A DNA stretch of 64,000 nucleotides from assembly GCF_023028105.1 (NCBI RefSeq), contig NZ_CP095492.1:186001-250000 (forward strand). The letters are read 5' to 3'. The DNA is from Halosolutus gelatinilyticus. GTDB lineage: Archaea; Halobacteriota; Halobacteria; Halobacteriales; Natrialbaceae. The notes under the pieces were generated by a model, which was given only the letters and a program-made list of their open reading frames with translations, had not been told where the DNA came from and did no database searches. The translations under genes were made by a program, and so were the position numbers. Shown piece after piece: positions 16,702-25,364 of the stretch; position 1 is the stretch's first letter; the number at the start of each line of letters is the position of its first letter.

Positions 16702-17598
16702 TCAGCTCTCGTTTGCGGGACTGTACTGCTCAAAATTCGGATCTTCTGAGAGCCCGTCCGGGTAGAATACCTGTTTGCCGTCGATCGTGTAGTCTTCGAT
16801 GATTCTCTGGCCTTCGATTCCGGTAAGAAATCCCGTGTACAACATCGCGAGTTCGTATTCGACGTTCGGATGTCTCGCCGGATTGACTACAATGATCCCG
16901 TACGGATTGTCCAGCGTCGGATCACCGCCCGTGACCGGTCCCTCCACGAAGCGTTCGAGATCGAGGTCGTCTCGCATATCGATGTAGTTTCCGCGAACGG
17001 TAAGCAGGTACGCCCTCCGCTGACCGGCCTGAACGAGCGTCTTTCCCATCCCTTGTCCCGTCTCTAAATACCACTCGCCGGTAGGCGACGTTCCGATCGC
17101 GTCCCAGAGCTCCAGTTCTTTCACGTGCGTTCCGGAGTTGTCGCCGCGGGAGAGAAACGCCGCTTCCGTCTCCGCGATTCGAGCGAACGCTTCGTGCGCG
17201 GTCGTCAGCTCTTCGATCCCCGCCGGATCGTCCGGCGGGCCGGCGACGACGAAGTCGCCGAACGTAAAGTCGCGCCGATTAATCCCGTGTCCGGATCGGA
17301 TGAACTCGTCCTCGAGCGACCTGGCATGGGCCATGACGGCGTCGACGTCCCCGCGTTCGCCGTGAGCGATCGTCTCCCCGGTCCCCCCGGAAACGGCCCG
17401 TACAGTTGCCCCGTATCTCGACTCGAATTCCGCGTGAAGAACGTCCAGAAGGCCGGAATCGTATGTACTGGTCGTCACGCCAACGGTGAGTTCACCGACG
17501 CTGGGCGCACCGTCGCCACTCCGCACTCTCAAACAGCCCGACAACGACACCGTCGCGACTCCGGCACCAGCGAGGAATTCACGACGTTGTATCCCCAT
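16702..17598 (-). CDS. tupA: TupA-like tungstate ABC transporter substrate-binding lipoprotein
   Basis: The protein is about 298 residues from the Met at 17598. It has a Tat motif (R-R-E-F-L-A-G) at residues 5-11 and a lipobox S-G-C near residue 21. The mature part shows the TupA signature: T-T-S-T-Y-D-S-G-L-L near residue 45, G-T-G-E-T-I, N-R-R-D-F, S-R-G-D-N-S-G-T-H near residue 150 and T-G-Q-G-M-G. These residues form the oxyanion pocket in the family. Met codons at 17625 and 17631 are alternative starts closer to an AT-rich promoter-like stretch. No TupB permease or TupC ATPase lies in the window, so the protein is either an orphan or serves a distant transporter. The divergent neighbour is a broken MocA-like gene, which fits a Mo/W cofactor theme. 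Confidence 0.82.
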   Translation of the reverse strand: MGIQRREFLAGAGVATVSLSGCLRVRSGDGAPSVGELTVGVTTSTYDSGLLDVLHAEFESRYGATVRAVSGGTGETIAHGERGDVDAVMAHARSLEDEFIRSGHGINRRDFTFGDFVVAGPPDDPAGIEELTTAHEAFARIAETEAAFLSRGDNSGTHVKELELWDAIGTSPTGEWYLETGQGMGKTLVQAGQRRAYLLTVRGNYIDMRDDLDLERFVEGPVTGGDPTLDNPYGIIVVNPARHPNVEYELAMLYTGFLTGIEGQRIIEDYTIDGKQVFYPDGLSEDPNFEQYSPANES

Positions 17599-17840
17599 AG
17601 ATATCGCAAGACGGATCGTTCGCATATTCATATTTTGGAATACGCAATCCCCCGTGACCGAGATCGGCATCAGCAGCCTGCAAGTGGGATCGTTCTCCGA
17701 TCGATTTCGACGCGGAGTGATCGCCGACAAGAGTCTGAATCACTGATGAGATATTTGTACGCGATTCACGTACGAGTCGTATGACCAGCCGACCGTCGAT
17801 CCGATGTCCCTCGTGATCTCGCTCGGCGGAGTCACACGAT
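17599..17840. promoter_or_regulatory. Divergent promoter region between tupA-like and MocA-like genes
   Basis: An AT-rich stretch at about 17625-17645 (ATATTTTGGAATACG) is suitable as a minus-strand promoter for the tungstate-binding gene. On the plus strand, GAGATATTTGTACG at about 17748 could be a TATA element, but it lies some 90 bases before the MocA-like ATG. No clear operator was seen. Confidence 0.3.
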
Positions 17841-18501
17841 ATGCGAATGAGTTCCAACGACCTCCCCTGCTACGGGCCTGAAACAATCGCTGCTGCGCTT
17901 GAGGAGACCGATCCTGCCGAGCCGACGATCGTCGGCGTCGTCCTCGCCGGCGGGACGAGTTCGCGGTTCGAGTCGGCGAACAAGCTACTCGCTGAACTCG
18001 ACGGTGAGTCGCTGATCCGGCACGCGACGCGAACGCTCGTAGACGCGGCCCTCACGGAGGCCGTCGTCGTCCTCGGATACGAGGTGGAAACAGTCTGTCC
18101 CGCTCTCCAGGTTCGACGCGCGGACTGTCCGCAACCCCGACTACGGCGAGGGACTGTCGCCGTCCGTCGAGACGGCGATCCGTATCGTCGGAACGCTGGA
18201 GACGGACGCAGTGGTGTTTCTTCCCGGAGATATGCCGACCGTCGATGCAGCCACTGTCGAGCTCCTCGTCGACGCGTATCGAGCGGAGCTGGGGACGGTG
18301 CTGGCCGCCGCCTTCGACGGCCGCCGCGGGAACCCGGTGCTATTCGACCGCAGCCACTTCGATGCGCTTCTCGACGTCACGGGCGACGTCGGGGGTCTCC
18401 CCGTATTGGCGGCAAGCGACGATAGCGCTCTCATCGAAACCGGCGATCCCGGCGTTTGCATCGACGTCGACACGGCCACTGATTTACGACGCCAGCGGTG
18501 A
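17841..18501 (+). pseudogene. MocA-like molybdenum-cofactor nucleotidyltransferase, frameshifted
   Basis: The first frame has the NTP-transferase signature V-V-L-A-G-G-T-S-S-R-F near residue 34, a Lys downstream (N-K-L-L), then L-G-Y-E-V-E-T-V. After about 18105 the homology moves to another frame, reading N-P-D-Y-G-E-G-L-S, V-V-F-L-P-G-D-M-P (metal-binding Asp), G-N-P-V-L-F and G-D-V-G-G. Everything needed for a roughly 215-residue MocA/MobA-type enzyme (CTP or GTP transfer to molybdopterin, or a related substrate) is present. Only a one-base shift breaks it. It is either a young pseudogene or a sequence error. Confidence 0.7.
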
Positions 18502-18745
18502 GTTCGATCGGCACCGGCGGGCAACCGCAGGTCTTCGATCGGGCTTCGACATCGCCTCGACGATCCTGGGGACATCCTCGACACGATACGGATCTGCTCG
18601 TTGCGATCGGTGGACGTAGAACGCGACCTGTTGCTCGAACCCCACCTCGTCGATCTCGCCTGCGCCGTACTACTCGCGGAGTTCGTCGATTGGGTCTGGA
18701 TCCGACGACGCTTGTGCCTGCCAGAGGCAACTATTTCTGAGTCCA
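18502..18745. other. Decayed stretch with a weak minus-strand protein remnant
   Basis: On the minus strand around 18550-18720, two pieces separated by an in-frame TAG read D-P-I-D-E-L-R-E then Y-G-A-G-E-I-D-E-V. They recall a short SHOCT-like helical motif. Nothing else is recognisable. Confidence 0.2.
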
Positions 18746-19028
18746 CTAGTCGATGTTGCGGCTGCCGCCCTCGATCTCACACTTCAACTTGTCCATGGAA
18801 CAGCCTGAATCCGGACTGTTCGTGGGCGACTCGTTGGGCGTGTGCTCGCTGTTCGGCGGTCGGATCTTCGAGCGTGATTTCGAGGATATCGCCGCCGATC
18901 TGCGATTTGAACGTGTCCGGCGAATCGGTAGCGACGATTTCACCGTCCTGAATGACCGACAGACGATCGCAGAGTGCGTCGGCCTCCTCCAAGTCCGAGG
19001 CTTTTACAGTAATATTCCTCAACCGCAC
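18746..19028 (-). pseudogene. C-terminal fragment of an ABC-2-type transporter ATPase
   Basis: The minus strand reads E-E-A-D-A-L-C-D-R-L-S-V-I-Q-D-G-E-I-V, the region after Walker B of DrrA/NodI-like ATPases, then S-P-D-T-F-K-S and I-G-G-D-I-L-E. Walker A, the signature and Walker B are missing. The last residues shift frame near 18780. It is non-functional. Confidence 0.6.
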
Positions 19029-19259
19029 GCTAGCACTTCCTGCTCAGCGAGCGAACGGGATGAGGCCGGGCGGCTTACGTGCCCGACCCGGGCAGACGCG
19101 CCGACCTGATTTGGTTTGGGTTTGGAAATCCACGTGTCTCACAAAACCGCCCAGCATACCAGAACCCCGCTACAAACGATAGACGGTAAAGGTTCTCGAT
19201 TTTCTTTCCTAGTGCTAACAGTGACCAAATATAAATGACGTATCTCCGTATCCCAGAAC
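19029..19259 (+). promoter_or_regulatory. Promoter region of GntP-family permease
   Basis: There is no gene here. A TATA-like AAATATAAATG at about 19225-19235 lies some 28 bases before the ATG at 19260, which fits a leaderless transcript. AT content is raised over 19160-19240. Confidence 0.45.
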
Positions 19260-20651
19260 ATGGAATTCGCCGTCGTGCCCATGCAATTGGGGGGACAGGC
19301 GCCGCTCATATCGCTCGCAGTGGGAGTCGCAGCGATCGTGTTTCTCCTGGTCGTTCTCGATCTGCCGCCGTTCGTCGCGCTCGTTATCTCAGGATTCGCC
19401 GTTGGCACCGTTTCGCCCGCGATTCCCTTCGCCAATGTCCCCGCTGACTACGCCTCTGCATTCGGCGAGGGGATGGCCGACATCGGCATCCCAATCCTGA
19501 TGGCGGCGGTCATCGGAAAGGCGATGATCGAGAGCGGTGCAGCGGATCGGATCGTGCGCGGGTTTAACGCACTCTTCGGAGAGGGAAAGACCGAACTGTC
19601 GCTTTTCGGCAGTAGCTTCGTAATCGCGATCCCGGTGTTCTTCGACAACGTCTTCTATCTGCTCGCTCCCCTTGCGCGGGCGGCTCGCTCCCGAACGGGC
19701 AAGAATTACACGCTGTATATCGTCGCCGTCGGCGCCGCCGGCGCGGTCACCCACGGTTTCGTCCCGCCAACGCCGGGCCCGCTGCTCGCAGCGACCGAAC
19801 TCGACGCTAACCTCGGGACAACGATCCTTATCGGTCTCCTCACCGGACTTCCGACAGCAACCGTTGCCGGTCTCGGGTACGGATACTGGATCAATCGGCG
19901 TATCGACATTCCGCTGCGCGACGCGATGGGAACTACAGTCGACGAGATAGAAGAGAAAGTTCAAACACCGACCAGTGCCCTCCCCGGACTGTTCGAGTCC
20001 TCGCTTCCGATTCTCCTCGCAGTCCTCCTCGTGGGTGCGAACACCGCCGTCGAAACGTTTGTCGGAGAAAACACGCCAGCGGCTTCCGTCACCAGCTACA
20101 TCGGCGATCCGAACTTCGCGCTGACGGTCGCCGCGCTCGCGGCGGCGTTCACGTTCTATCGCGTAACCGATTTCAGCGACGAATCGTTTTCGGACGAACT
20201 CACGGACGCGCTCCAGAGCGGCGGCAATATCGCCGCGATCACCGCTGCTGGCGGTGCCTTCGGCGCGATGCTCGCCGAAGCAGGTGCAGGCGAATACATC
20301 GCGGGCGGACTGGAAAACATCGGGCTGGGCCTTCTCGTGACGGCGTGGGTGATCGCCGCCGGAGTGCGCGTTGTGCAGGGATCGGCGACTGTCGCGATCG
20401 TCACCACGGCCGGAATAATGGCGCCGTTTACGGGCGAGTTGACGGTCAACGCCGCCTATCTCGTCATGGTGATCGGCGCAGGGGCGACGTTTTGTTCGTG
20501 GTACAACGACAGCGGCTTCTGGATCGTCAAGGAGATCGGTGGACTTACGCAAGCAGAAACACTCAAGACGTGGACCGTGGCGACGATCTTGATCGGTGTC
20601 GGCGGACTGATCAGCACGCTTGTCTTCGCGACGATCCTTCCGTTCGCGTGA
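19260..20651 (+). CDS. GntP-family permease (gluconate/sugar-acid : H+ symporter type)
   Basis: This 463-residue membrane protein has 12 or more hydrophobic segments, the usual length for GntP. Family features are the P-V-F-F-D-N-V-F-Y region near residue 124, T-H-G-F-V-P-P-T-P-G-P near residue 161, the second-half V-Q-G-S-A-T-V-A near residue 366 and N-D-S-G-F-W near residue 418. It would import a sugar acid such as gluconate, or a related hydroxy acid, across the membrane. No sugar-acid kinase or dehydrogenase is adjacent. The hydroxyacid dehydrogenase at 10.0 kb is the nearest possible partner and is too far to infer linkage. Confidence 0.88.
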   Translation: MEFAVVPMQLGGQAPLISLAVGVAAIVFLLVVLDLPPFVALVISGFAVGTVSPAIPFANVPADYASAFGEGMADIGIPILMAAVIGKAMIESGAADRIVRGFNALFGEGKTELSLFGSSFVIAIPVFFDNVFYLLAPLARAARSRTGKNYTLYIVAVGAAGAVTHGFVPPTPGPLLAATELDANLGTTILIGLLTGLPTATVAGLGYGYWINRRIDIPLRDAMGTTVDEIEEKVQTPTSALPGLFESSLPILLAVLLVGANTAVETFVGENTPAASVTSYIGDPNFALTVAALAAAFTFYRVTDFSDESFSDELTDALQSGGNIAAITAAGGAFGAMLAEAGAGEYIAGGLENIGLGLLVTAWVIAAGVRVVQGSATVAIVTTAGIMAPFTGELTVNAAYLVMVIGAGATFCSWYNDSGFWIVKEIGGLTQAETLKTWTVATILIGVGGLISTLVFATILPFA

Positions 20652-20764
20652 ACTCTCGATTTATCGAATGTGCAACACTACGTGAGGAACAGGGGGAATA
20701 CTACGAAGTCGTTCCGGCAGATGTCACAATAGAGCGATTCAACTCTGGGCCGAACATCGTCAAG
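20652..20764. other. Gap after GntP gene with an unassigned short open frame
   Basis: The plus strand from about 20672 to the TGA at 20780-20782 reads a protein-like string (E-Q-G-E-Y-Y-E-V-V-P-A-D-V-T) that I cannot place. It may be the tail of a lost gene cut by the transposase fragment that follows. Confidence 0.2.
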
Positions 20765-21040
20765 GCACTCCTCGGTGGATGACACGTTCACGAATATCGT
20801 CATTGAAGCGGTTGTGTCACGTCCGAGAGAACTGACTCCTCAGAAATTCGGTCGATTCCGAGCACGGTTGCGAGTTCTGGGGAGTCGTTCGAGGGCGGGA
20901 TAACTATCCCCGGTGATTTCCCGGTAGAGGAAGAGCGTAAGCATCCCGTGAAGGAGTACGGGGCGGGATGCCACTCTGGATACCCGTCTTCGATCGTCTC
21001 GATTTGAAGCTCAAGATCGGTGAGTGTAGTACAGAAGTCC
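20765..21040 (-). pseudogene. N-terminal remnant of a haloarchaeal transposase
   Basis: The minus strand encodes L-T-D-L-E-L-Q-I-E-T-I-E-D-G-Y, H-P-A-P-Y-S-F-T-G-M-L and F-L-Y-R-E-I-T-G-D-S-Y, then shifts to E-L-A-T-V-L-G-I-D-R-I and S-E-E-S-V-L-S, then to F-N-D-D-I-R-E. This is the helical N-terminal region of a DDE transposase common in haloarchaea. No DDE residues remain and no inverted repeats were found. Confidence 0.5.
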
Positions 21041-21112
21041 GTACCTCTATGAGGTATTTGCGGATTTCAAGGGCGGTGACAAAAGCATCGGCCGATCGGC
21101 GGCCGCGCTGTT

Positions 21113-21508
21113 TTATCGGAGCGGCGTACTCGTTGGAATCGATTTCCACGCCCGCCTAACTGCGAGAGCGGATACAACGAAGATTACTACAGCGTTCACT
21201 GGGTGAATCGCTGCAACGAGCGAACCGTACCTCGCTGCTGTCATATATTGAAACGCGACCAGTAGAAACAACCCGATTGGAGCAACTTTCAGAGATCGAG
21301 GGAGCCGGCCTATCAAGGCCAATACGACCAATATGAAGAGCATGGGCACGAAGGCGTGGACGAAGGTCGTGTGAAGGGACCAATTCGACGGATCGATGAA
21401 TACCGCCATTCCTGCGATGTATATCTGCACGAGGACACAGATTACAAAGAAGCCTGCGAGTATGAGATACCCGTAGCGTCCCAGCTGAACCCACATTGGT
21501 TCCGCCAT
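21113..21508 (-). CDS. DUF6220-type four-helix membrane protein
   Basis: The 131-residue protein has four hydrophobic helices (about 10-35, 47-66, 74-92 and 98-116). It has the H-x3-F-V-H-A-F pattern in helix 2 and the H-P-V-N-A motif before helix 4 that mark DUF6220 membrane proteins of haloarchaea. The conserved His residues could bind heme or metal, but this is unproven. Its ATG immediately follows the stop of the halocyanin-like gene (TAG-ATG with no gap), so the two are cotranscribed. A role in electron transfer at the membrane is a guess from this pairing. Confidence 0.72.
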   Translation of the reverse strand: MAEPMWVQLGRYGYLILAGFFVICVLVQIYIAGMAVFIDPSNWSLHTTFVHAFVPMLFILVVLALIGRLPRSLKVAPIGLFLLVAFQYMTAARYGSLVAAIHPVNAVVIFVVSALAVRRAWKSIPTSTPLR

Positions 21509-22150
21509 CTACTCACCCGAGTTGCTTGTAGTAGCCGCCGAATTTCCGCTCTCCACGATGACGGCGCCTCTCATTCCAGCCGATTCCTGTGGATCGCAGT
21601 AGAGCGTGGTTCCGGTGGCATCAAACGCGTACTTGAAGCTCGCTTGTTTCTCGGGGTCGCCACTATCGCATAGATCGTCTTTTGCGGCGACGTTGTGAGA
21701 GCCGCTGCCGATCCATCCCCACTTGACGGCCGTTCCCGATCGAACACGAATCGCAACTGGTGCGTACGTCATCTCGTCACTATCTGGTCCTACCTCAACG
21801 GTGACCGTGCTGGACCCAGTTTTGTCGGTGATGCCGTTGCAGTTGTTCGTCTCTGAAAGCCACTCTTCGACGCTCTGTTGGCTATTTCCGTTTTCCCCGC
21901 CATTTTGATCGGGACTCCCTTCAGATCCAGTATTGATACAACCCGCAAGTAATTCGGTAGCTGCGAGCCCTCCCGCCGATTTAAGCGAATTGCGCCGGTC
22001 GACTCCGGTAGTACAGGTACGGCGTTCGTGCTTCCCAGTATTACGGGACGCGGTTATCGATGATTCCCGGTCTGGCTCGCAGCCGTCATCCAGTTCTTGA
22101 TTCACACCCCACAGCAGGAGCCAATTCTCTGTAAAAGTGGTATCGAACAT
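21509..22150 (-). CDS. Halocyanin-like blue-copper lipoprotein with altered copper site
   Basis: The protein has up to 213 residues. A Tat-like R-R-N-S-L-K-S stretch and lipobox L-L-A-G-C lie near residues 51-71, preceded by an unusual 50-residue tail. No closer ATG or GTG exists, so the start may be decayed. The C-terminal half is a plastocyanin/azurin-like cupredoxin domain with G-S-H-N-V-A (first His ligand) and L-Y-C-D-P-Q-E-S-A-G-M. In halocyanins the latter motif is C-x-P-H-x4-M. Here the second His is Gln (codon CAG) while Cys and Met remain. Copper binding may be changed or lost. It is coupled to the downstream membrane protein and divergent to an HTH-10 regulator. Confidence 0.75.
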   Translation of the reverse strand: MFDTTFTENWLLLWGVNQELDDGCEPDRESSITASRNTGKHERRTCTTGVDRRNSLKSAGGLAATELLAGCINTGSEGSPDQNGGENGNSQQSVEEWLSETNNCNGITDKTGSSTVTVEVGPDSDEMTYAPVAIRVRSGTAVKWGWIGSGSHNVAAKDDLCDSGDPEKQASFKYAFDATGTTLYCDPQESAGMRGAVIVESGNSAATTSNSGE

Positions 22151-22189
22151 GTACGTAGTGTTTATGATTCACTCACACAACATCCAGAT

Positions 22190-22828
22190 ATGCCTCGGGC
22201 AACGATCAAAATCAAACCGCCTGGCGACCAGTTCGACGATTTCTTCAGGAAACATCCCGACGACGAGTTCGAGGTGCTCGCCTCCTTTGGGACTGAATCA
22301 GGTATATGCGTGCTTATGGAGGTTGAAACGCAGAATGCCGAAGCCATCATCGAGGATTTCGAGGAGGCCCCGCATGTACAATCATACGACGTACTCAATT
22401 GCACTGAACAATCGTTGCTGATCCAACACGTCATGCAGCAACCGACACCATATCAGATGCTCCATTCCACGGAAATTCTCCCGAACTATCCCCTCAAAAT
22501 TCAGAACGGGTGGGTAATTGTCGAGACGTTTACTTCTCAAGAGCAACTCTCACAGCTCAAAGCAGCTTTTGAAATGAACGACGTAACCTATGACGTCGTC
22601 TCGATCACTTCTATAGCCGATCCGACAACTCTTCTCACCGATCGGCAGCGACGGGTAGTTACCAAAGCGTTCTCCCATGGATATTACAATAGTCCTCGCG
22701 AGTGTTCGCTTACCGACTTAGCGGCGGAACTCGAGATCAGCAAATCCACTGCTAGTGACATCCTTCATCGCGCCGAGGGCCACATCATCTCAGAGTTTAT
22801 CGCTGCATCAGGGATGAACGTCGACTAA
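22190..22828 (+). CDS. HTH-10 (bacterio-opsin activator-like) transcriptional regulator
   Basis: The 212-residue regulator starts at the ATG at 22190, 25-30 bases after a TATA-like GTTTATGATT. The N-terminal 150 residues form the sensor-like region typical of this haloarchaeal family. The C-terminus carries the HTH-10 domain: L-T-D-R-Q-R-R-V-V near residue 155, G-Y-Y-N-S-P-R-E and L-A-A-E-L-E-I-S-K-S-T. It lies divergent to the halocyanin/DUF6220 pair and is the obvious candidate to control it. The ligand is unknown. Confidence 0.85.
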   Translation: MPRATIKIKPPGDQFDDFFRKHPDDEFEVLASFGTESGICVLMEVETQNAEAIIEDFEEAPHVQSYDVLNCTEQSLLIQHVMQQPTPYQMLHSTEILPNYPLKIQNGWVIVETFTSQEQLSQLKAAFEMNDVTYDVVSITSIADPTTLLTDRQRRVVTKAFSHGYYNSPRECSLTDLAAELEISKSTASDILHRAEGHIISEFIAASGMNVD

Positions 22829-23141
22829 ACGAATTATCGAATCGTAGACGAGCCCTTCGGAGGCGGTGGTGCCCATCTCGGCCTTCTGTGCGTCCGCCGG
22901 TGTTGGGTGCTTGGAAAGTACCCATTGCTTGTCGAGTCGACCTTCCGGAACTGGTTGGTGAGCACCGCGCTTGTCAAGTTCGTGGTAGGGTGCAACGACT
23001 AGGTCTGCTGCTGCTGTTGACGCTTTAATCAAGACATTATCATTAGATCCGACAGCAGTGAGTGACGTGTATGTAGTTTACCAAAGTAGATTGATGTGTG
23101 TTGAAACTGTACCCGGCCGTAACTGTGGAATCGGGAAAGTG
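22829..23141. other. Gap with an unassigned minus-strand open frame
   Basis: A 74-codon minus-strand frame (22808-23032) reads protein-like at its N-terminus (A-A-A-D-L-V-V-A-P-Y-H-E-L) but overlaps the end of the regulator gene and has no family I recognise. It may be a fragment. Nothing else was seen. Confidence 0.25.
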
Positions 23142-24773
23142 TTAATCCGGCTCTCCCTTTCCTTTCAGTTCGATCTGCTCGTCAGTGACGCGCTCGATCT
23201 GGTCGGCCTGGATGGAGAGATCGCCTTTGTCGACGTTGCCCCAGTTGAATTTCGCCCGAATCCGATCAGTGATGCTCGGATGGGCGTCGATGTAGATCAT
23301 CGCTTCTGCTTCTTCCGCCTCGGTGACCCGTCCGATAGATTCTCCTGACGCATCGACAACCGTTTTACCGATCTCGGCGTCAGTAAGATCGACCGGGGTC
23401 GTTGTTTCATTTTGCTCGTCGACAGTGATTTCCTCAGTTTCGGGCGCTTCAGTTCCAGTCATTTCGGATGCTTCGGTCTCACGTTCGTCGGCAGATTCAT
23501 CGTCAGTAGCGGGTTTGACCTCGGTGCCCTCGCTCTGGACCGTTCCCATCCCTTTTTCCTCGTCGACCGCTATCTCCTCGGCTTCAGGCACCTCGGCCTC
23601 ACGCTCGTCGGCGAATTCGTCGTCACGAGCAGGTGTGGCCTCGGTGTCCTCGCCGTGAATAGTTTCCATCTCTACGTCTTGCTTGTCGACCCTCGCTTCA
23701 CCGACGTCGGGTGCTTCGGCTTCACTCGGGTTGGCTGGTTCGTCGGCAGCGGCGCGTTCAGCCTCGGAATCCTCGCTTTGGATCGGTTCGAACTCCTCGC
23801 TCCGGAACGTTTCCATCTCTAAGAGATCGCCGCCCGTGACATCAGCATGGAGACGCTTTCGCTCGATGACTTCGTCTTCGATAATCTGTTCACGCTCGAA
23901 GTACGTTTGTATCCGGTCGTCTTTGTTTATCTCGCTTTCAATATCGAACTCTCTCATAACCTCTTTCGGCGAACGGCCCGTGCCGAGAAGCCCGCTTTCA
24001 ACGAGTTTTCGGTGGAACCCGCTGACGTCGATATCATGATCTTCGATGGTATCGGTCTCGGTGATATCCATGTCCTCGACGTGGCTCTCTACCGTGAACT
24101 GCTCGACGAGTTCTAGGGTGACCGACCACGTCTCCTCGATATCGATTTCGGGATGGTACGGAATCTCGTCGGTGAAAAGCGTCCCTGTAGCCGTCTGTCC
24201 AGGTTCGCCTTCCAGTCCGTCGCGCATATCGAGATATCGATCCGCGTCGAATACCTCTCGAGTATCTAAATCCTGGTTTACGATCAACTCACAGCCCGTA
24301 CACTCGCGTCCGATGAATTCGACGTCCAATACACGCTGATCGATCACTTCGCTGCCTACGAGCTCGCTCTCGATCGTCGTCTCTTCAACAACAACGCTCT
24401 CGACGACGGTCGTCTCCGTGACCGTGCTCGTTACAGGTCTTCCCGCTAACAATCGCTCCTCGAATTCGTCCGCGTCCATGTCCGCTCGAGTGATCGCCCT
24501 GTCGCGTTTAACGATCTCAAACGGATTCGCCTCCTGCTCGCCGTGATAGAGGACGACGTAATTCCATTCGTCAATCATCTCGAGAAACGGATCCCACTCG
24601 AGTTGTTCGTGCGCCTCGCCCACGCCATCTGCTGGAATGATGTGGAAACGCTCCGTCTCTTCAGTACTCGTAATATCTTCTACTGGTACTGCATCATGGG
24701 CCTCTCCCCAGTTTCGGATTATCTTGCTGTCGGTCGATATACGGCTAGCATTATGGTGGTTAGTGTTATCCAT
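23142..24773 (-). CDS. Large acidic repeat protein with PRC-barrel-like C-terminus
   Basis: The product has about 543 residues from the Met at 24773. A longer frame from 24926 adds a basic, atypical tail. Residues 1-330 are a mixed region with many V-V-E-T-T/E-S repeats and one C-T-G-C motif near residue 158. Residues 335-455 hold at least three imperfect acidic repeats of about 36 residues. Each contains a D-E-x-A-(D/N) element, E-A-(E/P) runs, V-D-(E/K) and an E-(S/D)-T-E cluster. The last 85 residues resemble a PRC-barrel: D-A-E-I-G-K-T-V-V-D-A-S-G-E-S-I-G near residue 463, then I-Y-I-D. It has no signal peptide. Homologues in haloarchaea are of unknown function, perhaps stress-related. 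It probably acts in the cytoplasm. Confidence 0.7.
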   Translation of the reverse strand: MDNTNHHNASRISTDSKIIRNWGEAHDAVPVEDITSTEETERFHIIPADGVGEAHEQLEWDPFLEMIDEWNYVVLYHGEQEANPFEIVKRDRAITRADMDADEFEERLLAGRPVTSTVTETTVVESVVVEETTIESELVGSEVIDQRVLDVEFIGRECTGCELIVNQDLDTREVFDADRYLDMRDGLEGEPGQTATGTLFTDEIPYHPEIDIEETWSVTLELVEQFTVESHVEDMDITETDTIEDHDIDVSGFHRKLVESGLLGTGRSPKEVMREFDIESEINKDDRIQTYFEREQIIEDEVIERKRLHADVTGGDLLEMETFRSEEFEPIQSEDSEAERAAADEPANPSEAEAPDVGEARVDKQDVEMETIHGEDTEATPARDDEFADEREAEVPEAEEIAVDEEKGMGTVQSEGTEVKPATDDESADERETEASEMTGTEAPETEEITVDEQNETTTPVDLTDAEIGKTVVDASGESIGRVTEAEEAEAMIYIDAHPSITDRIRAKFNWGNVDKGDLSIQADQIERVTDEQIELKGKGEPD

Positions 24774-25069
24774 ATCCGGAAAACTCCTCGTGGCTGATTC
24801 ACAAAAACGCCGACTTCTGTTCCTCTCAGAAATATTGTCTAAACGGATGAAACGGCGACCTGGATTTCTGAGATCCGGCCGGTACAGACCTGATCTCTTT
24901 GACAGGAGGATACGATCTCCGATCATTGGGCCTTACGGTAATCCCATGTTTTCTAGTTTAGTAATCGAGAGATGGTTATTGTTAATATTATGGTAAAAGA
25001 TTTATTTTATATCCTTCACGTGGTTAAATACATCGCGTGATAGTTTCCTACCTTCGTCGACGTCTATCC
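24774..25069. other. AT-rich intergenic region
   Basis: No gene is present. The stretch 24945-25035 is strongly AT-rich (TTATTGTTAATATTATGG, TTTATTTTATATCC) and could hold the promoters of the acidic protein (leftward) and of the small decayed gene at 25070. Confidence 0.35.
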
Positions 25070-25262
25070 ATGCGCAAATTCGTGCGGACGTTGTTAGGGA
25101 CACTCAGAACCCGCACAGTCGGCACTGCGGCACAAGTCCGTCGAGACAACGCACGAGGCATACAGCGATCTCCACGCTGGGGACGTGGCTCAGTCGATCG
25201 ACGAAGTTCGGGAGTAATTCGCCTACCCGGGAGATTATCCCTTTCTAACCGGAAACTGTTGA
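25070..25262 (+). pseudogene. Small decayed gene of unknown family
   Basis: An ATG at 25070 opens M-R-K-F-V-R-T-L-L-G-T-L. After a shift near 25130 another frame reads S-V-E-T-T-H-E-A-Y and D-V-A-Q-S-I-D-E-V-R-E, hits TAA, then continues F-A-Y-P-G-D-Y-P-F-L-T before a TGA. The composition suggests a former protein of about 63 residues. The family is unknown. Confidence 0.3.
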
Positions 25263-25364
25263 CCTGTGGATTTACAGGAATTTATTTGTTTAGCTCTTGT
25301 TGATAGGATTTCAACGCTCTGTCATACAATAACACCCTAATAGGGTCGCGGCCAATCACTCCTC

